Shown: positions 51,784 to 61,817 of the stretch, piece after piece
How the letters are laid out: every line of letters starts with the position of its first letter
How positions within the stretch are numbered: the first letter of the stretch is position 1
NCBI GenBank assembly: GCA_964369385.1
Contig: CAYJEY010000002.1
Coordinates: forward strand, 122,472 to 186,471
From: CALVGQ01 sp964369385
GTDB taxonomy: Bacteria > Bacillota_I > Bacilli_A > Erysipelotrichales > Erysipelotrichaceae
Reading direction: 5' to 3'
DNA length: 64,000 nt
Notes under the pieces: model-generated
Databases searched by the model: none
Told to the model about the DNA's origin: nothing
What the model saw: the letters and a program-made list of their open reading frames with translations, nothing else
Program-made: the position numbers and the translations under genes

Positions 51784-52875
51784 ATGAAAAAATTACTTAC
51801 ATTAGGACTAGCACTACTTTTAGCTGTAGGAATTACTGGATGTACATCAAGTGATACACCTGCAGACGACCAAACAGAAGGAACATCAGAAGAAACGACA
51901 CAACCTGCTGAAGGTGAAACTGGAGAAAAAATATCAGTTGGGTTTGTAACTGATGTAGGTGGAATTGATGATAAATCATTCAACCAAACAAGTTATGAAG
52001 GAATTGAAAAATATGCAGCTGAAGTTGGAGAAGATATGATTGAGTATAATTTCCTGCAATCGGATGCAGATACTGACTACATTCCTAATTTAACAACTTT
52101 TGCAGACGAAGAAGTTGATTTACTTGCAGCAGCTGGTTTCTTATTCTCTGATGCAGTAGCAACAGTAGCAGAAACATATCCTGAACAAAAAATGTTAATT
52201 ATTGACGTTGACTGGTTACCAGTTACAGATAGTCTTCAACAAGCTGTATTTGCTGAGCATGAAGGATCATACTTAGTAGGTGTAGCGGCAGGTCTTAAGG
52301 CTAAAGAGGCTGGTGAAGATACTGTAGGGTTCATCATTGGACAAGAATCAGCAACTATGGATAAATTCTATGCTGGTTTCCAACAAGGTGTTTGGGCAGT
52401 ATATCCAGAAGCTACAATTCTTTATGATAATGCTGATGATTTCCAAGCTCCTGAGTTAGGTAAAACACTAGCACAAAAACAATTTGGACAAGGTGCTTAT
52501 ATTATTTATCATGCAGCGGGTGGAACAGGTAATGGAGTTATCCAAGAAACTGCAGAGCGTCGCGAAAATGGTGAAGATGTATGGGTAATTGGTGTAGATA
52601 CTGACCAATACGAATATGGACTATATGGTACTGAAGGTGAATCTGCTGTATTAACATCAATGTTAAAACGCGTAGATACTGCTACTTATAATGCAGTTAA
52701 AGCTGTTGCAGATGGTACATTCGAAGGTGGAGTTGTACGTTATACATTAGCAGATGATGGTGTGGGAATTCCAGAAGAAAATCCAAACTTATCTGAAGAA
52801 ATCTTAGCAGAAATCGACATGTATAAAGAAAAAATCATTGCTGGAGAAATTGTAGTAAGCGAAATACCAGAATAA
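51784..52875 (+). CDS. BMP-family nucleoside-binding lipoprotein (transporter 2)
   Basis: 363 residues, lipobox ITGC, acidic Thr/Glu linker, PnrA/BMP domain with DVGGIDDKSFNQTSYEG, HAAGGTGNGVI and GVDTDQYEYG. It is closer to the classic BmpA/PnrA pattern (GGIDDKSFN) than the first receptor. SD AGGAGG. Confidence 0.95.
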   Translation: MKKLLTLGLALLLAVGITGCTSSDTPADDQTEGTSEETTQPAEGETGEKISVGFVTDVGGIDDKSFNQTSYEGIEKYAAEVGEDMIEYNFLQSDADTDYIPNLTTFADEEVDLLAAAGFLFSDAVATVAETYPEQKMLIIDVDWLPVTDSLQQAVFAEHEGSYLVGVAAGLKAKEAGEDTVGFIIGQESATMDKFYAGFQQGVWAVYPEATILYDNADDFQAPELGKTLAQKQFGQGAYIIYHAAGGTGNGVIQETAERRENGEDVWVIGVDTDQYEYGLYGTEGESAVLTSMLKRVDTATYNAVKAVADGTFEGGVVRYTLADDGVGIPEENPNLSEEILAEIDMYKEKIIAGEIVVSEIPE

Positions 52876-52885
52876 TAATTGCCGT

Positions 52886-52912
52886 AAGAGACGAAAATTT
52901 CGTCTCTTTTTT
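52886..52912 (+). terminator. Terminator after the second binding protein
   Basis: AGAGACGAAA and ATTTCGTCTCT form a near-continuous 10-bp stem (52887-52907) followed by six T. Confidence 0.85.
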
Positions 52913-52929
52913 CGTATACGTACTATTAC

Positions 52930-52959
52930 TTGAGGGGACTTAGCTACATATGGTATAAT
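52930..52959 (+). promoter_or_regulatory. Promoter of transporter 2 ABC genes
   Basis: -35 TTGAGG (52930-52935), 18 bp, extended -10 TGGTATAAT (52951-52959), 27 bases before the ATPase start. Confidence 0.7.
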
Positions 52960-52985
52960 TAAATATACAAAGATGAGGAAAAAAT

Positions 52986-54530
52986 ATGGAATATGCAATT
53001 GAAATGTTAGGTATTACAAAAGACTTTCCTGGAATTCGAGCAAATGATAATGTTACACTTCGTGTAAAAAAAGGAAGTGTACACGCTTTACTGGGGGAAA
53101 ATGGTGCTGGTAAATCAACACTAATGTCAATTTTATTTGGCTTATATCAACCTACAAAAGGAAAGATTTTAGTGAATGGAAAAGAAGTAGCAATCACAAG
53201 TCCAAATGTTGCAAATCAGCTAAGTATTGGGATGGTGCATCAACACTTTAAACTAGTAGAATGTTTTAGTGTTACAGAAAATATCATCCTGGGGATTGAA
53301 CCAAAAACATCATATGGAACAATTAACTTGGCAGAAGCAAAAAAACGCGTCAAAGAAATATCAGCGCAATATGGTTTAATGGTGGATGCAGATGCAAAAA
53401 TCGATTCGATTTCTGTAGGTATGCAACAAAGAGTAGAAATACTGAAGATGTTGTATCGTAATGCTGATATATTAATTTTTGATGAGCCTACAGCAGTACT
53501 AACTCCACAAGAAATAGAAGAATTAATGCAAATTATGCGTAATTTAATCAATGAAGGAAAAACGATAATTTTAATTACGCATAAATTAAAAGAGATCAAA
53601 CAAGTAGCAGATGAGTGTACCGTGTTGCGTCGTGGAAAGTACATCGGCACAGTAGATGTGAAAAATACGGAAGTGCGAGAAATGGCAGAAATGATGGTTG
53701 GCCGTGAAGTTAATTTCTCAGTGGAGAAAACAAAGGCAAAACCAGAGCGTGAAGTACTTCGTGTAGTTAACTTAAATACTAAGAACACGCGAGGTGTTAG
53801 AGTAAATAAAGATTTGTGCTTAAGCGTGAAATCAGGAGAAGTATTAGGTATTGCAGGAATTGATGGTAATGGCCAGACAGAGTTAGTCTATGCACTTACT
53901 GGACTTCAACCAGCAATATCAGGCGAAATCTATTTGAATGATCAGTTATTGAGTGGTAAATCAATCAAAGAGCGCTATGATTTAGGGATGGGACACATTC
54001 CAGAAGATCGTCATAAACATGGACTTGTGCTGGATTTTCTGTTAAAAGAGAACTTTATTTTACATGATTATAAGACTGAGCGATTTAGTAAGAATGGATT
54101 CTTAATGAATGATAAGATTGATGAATATGCTAATACACTTATTGATGAATTCGATGTAAGAAGTGGTGAAGGTAGAGAATCATTAACACGAAGTATGTCA
54201 GGTGGAAATCAACAAAAGGCAATTCTTGCAAGAGAAATTGATCACTCACCAGATTTATTAATCGTATGTCAGCCAACTCGTGGATTGGATGTTGGAGCAA
54301 TTGAAGTGATTCACTCAAGGATAATACAAGAGCGTGATGCAGGAAAAGCAGTGCTATTGGTATCTCTTGAACTAGATGAAATATTAGATGTAGCTGATCG
54401 TATCATTGTACTATGTAATGGGGAAATCACAGGGGAAGTTATTGCTAGTGAAACAGATGAAAAAGAACTAGGACTCATGATGTCTGGTCAAAAAAGACAA
54501 GGGGGCAAGTTGAATGCAAAAGAAATATAA
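52986..54530 (+). CDS. Nucleoside ABC transporter ATPase (transporter 2)
   Basis: 514 residues, duplicated ATPase like the 47077 gene: Walker A GENGAGKSTLMSI, Walker B ILIFDEPTAVLTP, second-half GIDGNGQTELVYA and signature MSGGNQQKAILARE. The start is ATG after GATGAGGA. Overlaps the next gene by 17 bases. Confidence 0.95.
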   Translation: MEYAIEMLGITKDFPGIRANDNVTLRVKKGSVHALLGENGAGKSTLMSILFGLYQPTKGKILVNGKEVAITSPNVANQLSIGMVHQHFKLVECFSVTENIILGIEPKTSYGTINLAEAKKRVKEISAQYGLMVDADAKIDSISVGMQQRVEILKMLYRNADILIFDEPTAVLTPQEIEELMQIMRNLINEGKTIILITHKLKEIKQVADECTVLRRGKYIGTVDVKNTEVREMAEMMVGREVNFSVEKTKAKPEREVLRVVNLNTKNTRGVRVNKDLCLSVKSGEVLGIAGIDGNGQTELVYALTGLQPAISGEIYLNDQLLSGKSIKERYDLGMGHIPEDRHKHGLVLDFLLKENFILHDYKTERFSKNGFLMNDKIDEYANTLIDEFDVRSGEGRESLTRSMSGGNQQKAILAREIDHSPDLLIVCQPTRGLDVGAIEVIHSRIIQERDAGKAVLLVSLELDEILDVADRIIVLCNGEITGEVIASETDEKELGLMMSGQKRQGGKLNAKEI

Positions 54531-55611
54531 CCCGTTTTTAATATCTATCATTGCCGTTGTGCTTGGGGTATCGATTGGATTTCTTGTGGTTTGGTTATCA
54601 GGTCGAGATCCAATGGGAATGGTGACTGCTTTAGTTCGTGCAATGACAGGATATAATTTAAGTAAACCAGGAGATGAAATCAAATTAATTTATGTATTCA
54701 ACTGGATTCTAGACTCGATGCCAATTATCCTTACTGGTTTATCAGTAGCCTTTGCGTTTCGAACAGGTCTGTTCAATATTGGAGCAGAGGGACAATATAT
54801 TATGGGGGCAGCTGCAGCGAGTATGACAGCATTACTTATTGATTTACCACAAGTTCTTCATGCAATTGTATGTATTATAGCTGCGGCAATTGCGGGTGCG
54901 CTTTGGGGATTTGTGCCCGGCTTTCTCAAGGCTCGGAAAAAAATTAATGAAGTCGTGATATGCATTATGATGAATTATATAGCGATTGAGTGTTCAAATC
55001 TACTGGTAAAAAATTTATTGCCTGTTGATGAAAATACTAGAGCTCGTACAATTTCATTCCCAGAAAGTGCTGAGCTTGGTAAACTAACAGATACAACTTC
55101 ACAGTTAAACTGGGGAATAATAGCAGTAATTCTTTGTGTTATATTATTTTATATTATTATCGAAAAAACTACATTTGGTTACAGTTTACGCGCAACAGGA
55201 TTTAATAAGGAAGCAAGTCGTTTTGCGGGTATGAAAGTAGAGAGAAACGTAGTATTATCAATGATGATTTCTGGGGCTTTCGCAGGTATTGCAGGTGCGA
55301 TCGTCATTCTTGGTCAGTTTCATCATGGAAGATATTTTACTGGGTTTGATAACCATGGATTTACAGGAATATCAGTTGCTTTAATCGGAGCTGCAAATGC
55401 GTTAGGCGTTGCTCTTGCTGGGCTACTTTTTGGATTACTTCAATCCAGTGGAAACAACCTTCAATTGTTTGATATTCCGAAAGAAATTTCTGAGCTAATT
55501 CAAGCATCTATTATCTTTATTATTGCAATCCAATATGGAATTGTAATGGTATTAAATAAAATTCGGAAAAAGGAAAAACCTAAGATAGAAGTGAAGGAGG
55601 AATCAGCATGA
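54514..55611 (+). CDS. Nucleoside ABC transporter permease 1 (transporter 2)
   Basis: 365 residues, about ten membrane helices, BPD_transp_2 motif FRTGLFNIGAEGQYIMGA. SD AGGGGG. Overlaps the following gene by four bases. Confidence 0.93.
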   Translation: MQKKYNPFLISIIAVVLGVSIGFLVVWLSGRDPMGMVTALVRAMTGYNLSKPGDEIKLIYVFNWILDSMPIILTGLSVAFAFRTGLFNIGAEGQYIMGAAAASMTALLIDLPQVLHAIVCIIAAAIAGALWGFVPGFLKARKKINEVVICIMMNYIAIECSNLLVKNLLPVDENTRARTISFPESAELGKLTDTTSQLNWGIIAVILCVILFYIIIEKTTFGYSLRATGFNKEASRFAGMKVERNVVLSMMISGAFAGIAGAIVILGQFHHGRYFTGFDNHGFTGISVALIGAANALGVALAGLLFGLLQSSGNNLQLFDIPKEISELIQASIIFIIAIQYGIVMVLNKIRKKEKPKIEVKEESA

Positions 55612-56555
55612 CGTTACTTTTAGATATGATATCAATTACATTTGTGCTTGGAACTCCGCTTATCTTAGCTGGGCTTGGTGGATTGTTTAGCGAACGTTGT
55701 GGAGTTGTCAATATTGCACTAGAGGGTGGAATGATGATAGGTGGATTTGCTGGTGCAAGTGCTGTTGTGATACTTGAACAAGCTGGCTCGCCAAATCCTT
55801 GGCTTGCACTTTTTATCGCAACGTTAGCAGGAATTGCCTTCGCTTCACTTCATGCTTTCGCCTCAATTCATATGAAAGCTGACCAAACTATCTCAGGAAC
55901 TGCGCTAAATGTATTAGCAGGTGGCCTTACGATTTACTTAAGTGAAATTATGTTTGGCGCAAAATCAACAATGGCTTATAGTAATGCTTCTACGTTTGGG
56001 AAAGAAACAATTCCGTTTTTGAGTGATATTCCAGTTATTGGAGTCATCTTTACAACATATCAAACGATTTACCTTACATTTATCCTTGTGATTATTGCTT
56101 GGTTTATTCTCTATAAAACACCATTTGGATTACAATTTAGATCTTGTGGAGAATTTCCACAGGCAAGTGCTTCAATGGGGATTAGTGTTACAAAAATGAG
56201 ATGGATTGGGGTACTTACATCTGGGGCATTATCTGCTATTGCAGGGGCTGCACTTGTATTAACGACATCGCCTTACTACTTTGTTGGATCAATACACGGT
56301 TTAGGATTCGTAGCTATTGCAACGCTTATCTTTGGAAGATGGCACCCATTTGGCTTGTTAGGGGCTGGTCTATTCTTTGGATTTGCACAAACTTTAGCAC
56401 GTTATTCAACATCTATTCCAGGATTATCTTCGTTACCATCAGAAGTGTTTAATATGGTTCCTTATTTAGCAACTATACTTGCCCTTGTTATATTTAGTGG
56501 GAAAGCAAGTGGACCAAAAGCAGCGGGTGAAATATATGATGCAGGAAAACGTTAG
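55608..56555 (+). CDS. Nucleoside ABC transporter permease 2 (transporter 2)
   Basis: 315 residues, family motif GGLFSERCGVVNIALEGGMM, final gene of the second transporter operon; AAGGAGGAA upstream. Confidence 0.93.
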   Translation: MTLLLDMISITFVLGTPLILAGLGGLFSERCGVVNIALEGGMMIGGFAGASAVVILEQAGSPNPWLALFIATLAGIAFASLHAFASIHMKADQTISGTALNVLAGGLTIYLSEIMFGAKSTMAYSNASTFGKETIPFLSDIPVIGVIFTTYQTIYLTFILVIIAWFILYKTPFGLQFRSCGEFPQASASMGISVTKMRWIGVLTSGALSAIAGAALVLTTSPYYFVGSIHGLGFVAIATLIFGRWHPFGLLGAGLFFGFAQTLARYSTSIPGLSSLPSEVFNMVPYLATILALVIFSGKASGPKAAGEIYDAGKR

Positions 56556-56582
56556 AATACTCTTTATGAGTATTCTTTTTTA
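56554..56582 (+). terminator. Terminator of transporter 2 operon
   Basis: AGAATACTC (56554-56562), loop TTTAT, GAGTATTCT (56568-56576), then T-run. Confidence 0.87.
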
Positions 56583-56758
56583 GTAAAAGTTACGAAAATA
56601 AATTATAAAAATTACTAAAATATATTTATCAAAAACATGAATAAAATCATTTTCAATTTCTCAATTTCAATCCAAATAGAATTTTGAGGTGCAATAATCT
56701 TGAAAATATAAAAAAGCTTAGCTAAAATTATTTAAACAATTTATGGAGGTAGATTTAT

Positions 56759-59700
56759 ATGAAACGACTACATAAGGGAGTAAGTATTTTAGTAACGTTA
56801 GGTCTAATCATATTTAATAGTTATAACTCAACAATTATAAAATCAGAAGAAGTTAGTGATACATTGATTATTATGGGTGAAAAGATAACAGGATCACCAG
56901 GGGAGACAACGGATCTCTATAATGATGGTACAGTTCTTTATAATGTTGATAGTAATACCCTTACTTTAAACAATGCGAATTTGAATTATAATGGAGTAGA
57001 TGCGGCAATTATCATGCCGAAAACAGGGACAATTAGTTTTAGTGGAGATAACACAATCACCAATAGTCTAGGCTCTGCGATTAAAGGACCGATATCTATT
57101 GAAGGGGAAACAAGAAATATTGTGTTTACTGGAACAGGAACATTAAATGCAAACGGAGGAAATGCTAATGCATCCCATGGTATTGAATCTGCAATCATTG
57201 TACAGAGTGGCTTTTTGAAAGCGAGTGCTCAAGCAACTAATGGTCATGGAGTGTTTGGAGCGGTAGTAGGGAATGGTGGAAAAGTTCAAACCTACGCTAC
57301 TGGTATTGGAGGCCATGGAGTAAGTGGATCAGTTGAAGGAAATGGTTCAGATTTTTATGCTAGTTCGATACAAGGGACTGGAATAAATGGTGCCGTTACT
57401 AATAAATGTGGAGTGATTAGTGCTGAGGGGACACCAGCCACATCAGGAACACTATCATTTTTTTCAAAAGAAATAGGTGGTACACCTTTTGATGCAACTA
57501 TCTTTTATGAAGATGAAACAGGTAGTAGAATTGAATATACAGGAGAAGATAGTCATTTTTACCACAATCTAGGTCTTTTTTCACCACCCTTTATCGAGAT
57601 TACTTTTCCTGAATGTAAGGTTGTGAATCCCTATCCACCGATAGCTCCGGATCCAGAAAAAGTAGCTTCAATGGAAGTAGAAAAAACAGTATCAACAATG
57701 GTTGCGGTTGAGGGTGATCAAGTGACCTATTCAGTGAATGTGAAAAATACTGGAAGCGTTGTGTTGAATGATGTCAATGTGAATGATAATGCTTTTAATA
57801 TAATAAAAAAAGAAGAGATTATCGTTAAAGTTGGAGAAACGGTATTAGAAACGGGAAGTTATTTGTGGAATGGAGATACCCTTGTATTAAATGCGATAAA
57901 TGTGAATGAGACAATTACGATAGTCTATAGAGTAATATACGAAGAATCAGGAACCTTTACGAATGTTGCAACGGCAACAGCATCTGACCCTACAGGGAAA
58001 CAAGATTCAATTGACGCAACAGATACAACTACAAAAGATGTTGAAGCATTAAACGCTCAACTTGAGGTAGTTAAGGAAGCTTCCAAAACCGATGCTTTTG
58101 CTCAAGATGTTGTCACGTATACGGTGAGCGTTAAAAATACAGGAAATGTTGTGCTTAGCAATGTGGTCGTAACTGATACAGTATTTCAAGATATAAACAA
58201 AGAATTAGTGGTATTAAAAGTAGATGATATTGTTTTAGATAGTAGTCGATATATGTGGAAAGATAATGAAATCATAATCAGTTTTATAGAAGCAAACCAG
58301 ATCATTACAATCATCTATGATGTAAAATACAATAGTGCAGGCACATATACGAACAAAGTTGTGGTAGAAGCACCGAATCCTTCAGATCCAGAAACAACGC
58401 TAATGGATGAGGCAGAAGTTGATAAAGAGATTCATCCAGAGCCGTCATTAAATATCACAAAAGAAGTATCCACTGAAAATGCATTTGTCGATGGGGTTGT
58501 CACGTATACAATAAAAATATCAAATACTAGTAGTGTGGCACTTAAGAATGCAGTAATCACTGACACTGTGTTTTCAACATTAGATAAATCAGATATTTCA
58601 CTACAAATTGGGGAGACACCATTAGATGTAGATCGTTATTTTTGGAATGCCGATAAACTGACAATCAAATCAATTGATGCAAATGAAATTCTCACGATGA
58701 TTTATCAAGTGAAATATGATGCTTCAGGAAGTCAAAAAAATACGATTATCATTGAAGCGCCTAACCCATCTGACCCGGATACACCACTAAAAGATGAAGC
58801 AGAAGTAGATAAGGTTGTTCATCCACAACCTGCTCTAGAGGTCACAAAAGTCGCATCATCTGAGGAAGCGGATATAAAAGATTTTGTCACATATACAGTC
58901 AAAGTTAAAAATGCAAGTTCTGTGCCACTTACAGATGTATCAATAAAAGATAATGTGTTTGGATTGATTGATGAAAAGAAAGTTACTCTACAAGTGGGTA
59001 GTATTACCTTAGCAAGTGATCGATATTCATGGCAAGGAAGTACATTGGTAATCAAACAAATGGCGGCAAACGAGGTCATTACAATTGTTTATCAAGTGCA
59101 ATACGAAACACCAGGAACTTATAAAAATACTGTAATAGTTGAAGCTCCCAATCCAGCAGATCCAGACACACCTCTAAAAGATACTGAATCCATTAATAAA
59201 GTTGTGAATCCAGAGGATGTGAGTGTGAATATTACAAAAGTCGCAAATGTAACAAGTGCTATTGTGGGAACACCGATTACATATACAATTACAGTGATGA
59301 ATGATGGATCTCAAAACTTAAACAATATAAAAATCAATGACAGTGTTTTTAAACTCATAGCACACGATAAAGTAACATTGAGTATTGGAAATACGCAACT
59401 TGTCGAAGATAAAGATTATAGTTGGAATACAAATGTGTTAAATATAAATGCATTGGTATCAGGACAAACTGTGGAGATAAAATATATTTATACTCACGAA
59501 AAAGTTGAGCTATTAAAAAACATAGCAATAGTAGAGTTTCCAAATCCACTTAATCCTGATGAAAATGTAACCGAACAAACTGAAGAAGAAGTAAGTGTTG
59601 TACCAAAACCTCCAATAGTAACATCACCAGCGACAACAGTAGCTCCAAATCCTGAGACTACTTCTATCTTATTAACTACAACGACTCGTACAACTATTAT

Positions 59701-60406
59701 CTCGACTACAACATCAAGTACTTCCGAAGAAGATACAACTAGCAGTGCTATCACTTCTTCATCAAGTTTCAGTAGTGAAAGTACTGAAAATACGACAAAA
59801 GTTAGTAAGCCGTCAGTTGAACTTGAAACAGGAAAACCTGGAGTCTTGCCAGACCGTGTGATTGTTGGAGAGAATCCATTAGATGAAGATGACTTTGAAA
59901 TTGAAGATGGAAAACTAATTATTAAACCAGAAGTATTTGAAAATTTAGAAGATGGTCGTTATGAAATTACGATAGAGTATGGTGATGAAGTTATTACCGA
60001 GGAAATATTTGTAGAAAATGGAACACCACTTATAGGGGATAATCGCCCAACGTGGAGTTTATTTGACTTAGTAATGACTATAATAGTATTTGGATTTATG
60101 ATTCTTTATTTCATACAAAAAAATGAGAAAGAGGAAATTAAAGAAGGAAGTGAAGAAATACATTATGAAGAGAATGAAGGAAAAGAGCGAAGTAAAAAAC
60201 GCTTATGGGCATATCGTATTGCAGGTATTCTACTAGCTATACTCACTTTGATTTTCTTGATACTAACTCAAGATTTCAGTTTACCAATGGCAATATTTGA
60301 TCAATATAGTGTGTATTTTGCCCTTATTGCCCTCTTTGATTTATTCATGTTCATTGCATGCTGGAATCGTAAAGAAGATGAGGAAGATCAAATGCAACAT
60401 CAATAA
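56759..60406 (+). CDS. Large repeat surface protein with DUF11-like repeats and C-terminal membrane anchor
   Basis: 1215 residues. Signal peptide 1-29; Gly/Asn-rich beta-helix-like region (about 35-285, NNANLNYNG-type rungs). Then five repeats of about 130 residues (about 305-960) of the DUF11 kind, each with VTYxVxVKNTGSVxL and a closing APNPSDPDTP-like link. A Thr/Ser linker (about 985-1030) and an Ig-like GYKPGVLP-type domain (about 1040-1100, ending IFVENGTPLIG) follow, then three hydrophobic helices with charged loops. There is no LPXTG sorting signal, so it is anchored by the helices. Adhesin or envelope structure is likely. SD TGGAGG. Confidence 0.85.
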   Translation: MKRLHKGVSILVTLGLIIFNSYNSTIIKSEEVSDTLIIMGEKITGSPGETTDLYNDGTVLYNVDSNTLTLNNANLNYNGVDAAIIMPKTGTISFSGDNTITNSLGSAIKGPISIEGETRNIVFTGTGTLNANGGNANASHGIESAIIVQSGFLKASAQATNGHGVFGAVVGNGGKVQTYATGIGGHGVSGSVEGNGSDFYASSIQGTGINGAVTNKCGVISAEGTPATSGTLSFFSKEIGGTPFDATIFYEDETGSRIEYTGEDSHFYHNLGLFSPPFIEITFPECKVVNPYPPIAPDPEKVASMEVEKTVSTMVAVEGDQVTYSVNVKNTGSVVLNDVNVNDNAFNIIKKEEIIVKVGETVLETGSYLWNGDTLVLNAINVNETITIVYRVIYEESGTFTNVATATASDPTGKQDSIDATDTTTKDVEALNAQLEVVKEASKTDAFAQDVVTYTVSVKNTGNVVLSNVVVTDTVFQDINKELVVLKVDDIVLDSSRYMWKDNEIIISFIEANQIITIIYDVKYNSAGTYTNKVVVEAPNPSDPETTLMDEAEVDKEIHPEPSLNITKEVSTENAFVDGVVTYTIKISNTSSVALKNAVITDTVFSTLDKSDISLQIGETPLDVDRYFWNADKLTIKSIDANEILTMIYQVKYDASGSQKNTIIIEAPNPSDPDTPLKDEAEVDKVVHPQPALEVTKVASSEEADIKDFVTYTVKVKNASSVPLTDVSIKDNVFGLIDEKKVTLQVGSITLASDRYSWQGSTLVIKQMAANEVITIVYQVQYETPGTYKNTVIVEAPNPADPDTPLKDTESINKVVNPEDVSVNITKVANVTSAIVGTPITYTITVMNDGSQNLNNIKINDSVFKLIAHDKVTLSIGNTQLVEDKDYSWNTNVLNINALVSGQTVEIKYIYTHEKVELLKNIAIVEFPNPLNPDENVTEQTEEEVSVVPKPPIVTSPATTVAPNPETTSILLTTTTRTTIISTTTSSTSEEDTTSSAITSSSSFSSESTENTTKVSKPSVELETGKPGVLPDRVIVGENPLDEDDFEIEDGKLIIKPEVFENLEDGRYEITIEYGDEVITEEIFVENGTPLIGDNRPTWSLFDLVMTIIVFGFMILYFIQKNEKEEIKEGSEEIHYEENEGKERSKKRLWAYRIAGILLAILTLIFLILTQDFSLPMAIFDQYSVYFALIALFDLFMFIACWNRKEDEEDQMQHQ

Positions 60407-60410
60407 GAAG

Positions 60411-60437
60411 AGATACGCGAAAGCGTATCTTTATTTT
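60411..60437 (+). terminator. Terminator of the surface protein gene
   Basis: AGATACGC (60411-60418), GNRA-type loop GAAA, GCGTATCT (60423-60430), then TTATTTT. Confidence 0.85.
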
Positions 60438-60582
60438 GAGGTTCATAAAAATTATTTTAATAGTAAAGAGTGAAGGAAATATTATCATAAACAAGGCATA
60501 TGAGTTGATTTAAGATTAAAGTTAGATTAAATTAACATTATAAACACAGTATCTAATGTTAATATACAAATCATAATTTGAA

Positions 60583-60597
60583 TGATAATAATTGTTA
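60583..60597. promoter_or_regulatory. Fur/PerR-like box upstream of ahpC
   Basis: TGATAAT-A-ATTGTTA resembles the 7-1-7 inverted repeat TGATAATNATTATCA (12 of 14 paired positions). It lies 44 bases before the ahpC start, where PerR control would be expected. Confidence 0.5.
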
Positions 60598-60640
60598 AGT
60601 TGACATGGGATACAGGTGGACAATGAAGGAGGACTAGTTA

Positions 60641-61204
60641 ATGTCTATGATTGGTAAATCAGTTTCAGAGTTTTCGGTAGATGCGTTTCATGAAAATACA
60701 TTTACAAAAGTGACAAAGGAAAATGTATTAGGAAAGTGGGGAGTATTTTTCTTTTATCCTGCAGATTTTACATTTGTATGCCCGACTGAATTAGATGATT
60801 TAGCATGTTTGTATGAGAGTTTTAAGGAAATCAACTGTGAAGTTTATTCAATTTCTTGTGATACTCATTACGTTCATAAAGCGTGGCATGATGCTTCAGA
60901 TACAATAAAGAAAATAAAATTCCCTATGTTAGCAGATCCAACAGGGGCATTAGCAAGAGAGTTTGATGTAATGATTGAAAATGCTGGAGTTAGTGAGCGA
61001 GGGACATTTATCATTAATCCAGAAGGAAAAATTGTATCCTATGAGGTTGTTGCAGGTAATGTAGGAAGAAATGCAGAAGAATTACATAGAAGAGTTCAAG
61101 CACTTCAGTTTGTTGCTATGCATGGAGACGAAGTTTGCCCAGCAAAATGGCGACCAGGGGCAAAGACGTTAAAACCAGGACTTGACTTAGTTGGAAATTT
61201 ATAA
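60641..61204 (+). CDS. ahpC: Peroxiredoxin AhpC
   Basis: 187 residues, typical 2-Cys peroxiredoxin: peroxidatic Cys in FTFVCPTELDDL and resolving Cys in GDEVCPAKWRPG. Reduces peroxides. No ahpF follows; Dps does. Strong AGGAGG. Confidence 0.96.
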   Translation: MSMIGKSVSEFSVDAFHENTFTKVTKENVLGKWGVFFFYPADFTFVCPTELDDLACLYESFKEINCEVYSISCDTHYVHKAWHDASDTIKKIKFPMLADPTGALAREFDVMIENAGVSERGTFIINPEGKIVSYEVVAGNVGRNAEELHRRVQALQFVAMHGDEVCPAKWRPGAKTLKPGLDLVGNL

Positions 61205-61217
61205 AAAAGGAGAAAAT

Positions 61218-61658
61218 ATGGAAAAAACAATAATAAACAGTTTGAATAAGTATCTTGCAGATGTAGGAGTACTATACATGAAAATACACAATTTACATTG
61301 GAATGTTGTAGGTGAGAGTTTTAAAACGATTCATGAGTATCTTCAAACAATTTACGAAGATTTTGCGCTTGTCTTAGACGATACAGCAGAAGTTATTAAG
61401 ATAGAGGGTGGAAAACCATTAGCTTCACTCAAGAGTTTCTTAGATGTAAGTGAGATTAAAGAGCTAGAGTCAAAAGATTTGGGAGTGAGTGCAGTTTTAG
61501 AAATCGCAATTCAAGATATGAAATATATAAAAAATGAAGCTGAAAAACTTAGAAGTGAAGCAAGTCGCGATGATATTTATCAAGCGGTGACTATGTTAGA
61601 AGATCAACTTCGTAATTACAACAAAACGATTTGGTTCTTAGAATCAATGACAAAATAA
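61218..61658 (+). CDS. dps: Dps ferritin-like DNA-protecting protein
   Basis: 146 residues from the ATG with AAGGAG (an upstream start would overlap ahpC). Ferroxidase ligands in HNLHWNVVGESFKTIHEYLQ and YEDFALVLDDTAE are present. Stores iron using peroxide. 13 bases after ahpC, one oxidative-stress operon. Confidence 0.95.
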   Translation: MEKTIINSLNKYLADVGVLYMKIHNLHWNVVGESFKTIHEYLQTIYEDFALVLDDTAEVIKIEGGKPLASLKSFLDVSEIKELESKDLGVSAVLEIAIQDMKYIKNEAEKLRSEASRDDIYQAVTMLEDQLRNYNKTIWFLESMTK

Positions 61659-61687
61659 AAATTTAGTTGCATCTAGTAAAAATAAAG

Positions 61688-61720
61688 ACGGTGGATAATA
61701 TGATATCTATCGTTTTTTTT
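61688..61720 (+). terminator. Terminator of ahpC-dps
   Basis: ACGGTGGATA (61688-61697) pairs with TATCTATCGT (61704-61713) with two G-U pairs, followed by a run of T. Confidence 0.82.
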
Positions 61721-61817
61721 TATAATAGTATTTAATTATAGGAAAAACATATATAATTGGATATAATAAAATTAATGTATAAAAAATGATTAAATTGCAA
61801 GATAAGGAGGCTACGAC

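Noticed and set aside
56759..60406. Sortase substrate
   Set aside because: No LPXTG-like motif before the hydrophobic end, and there are three membrane helices.
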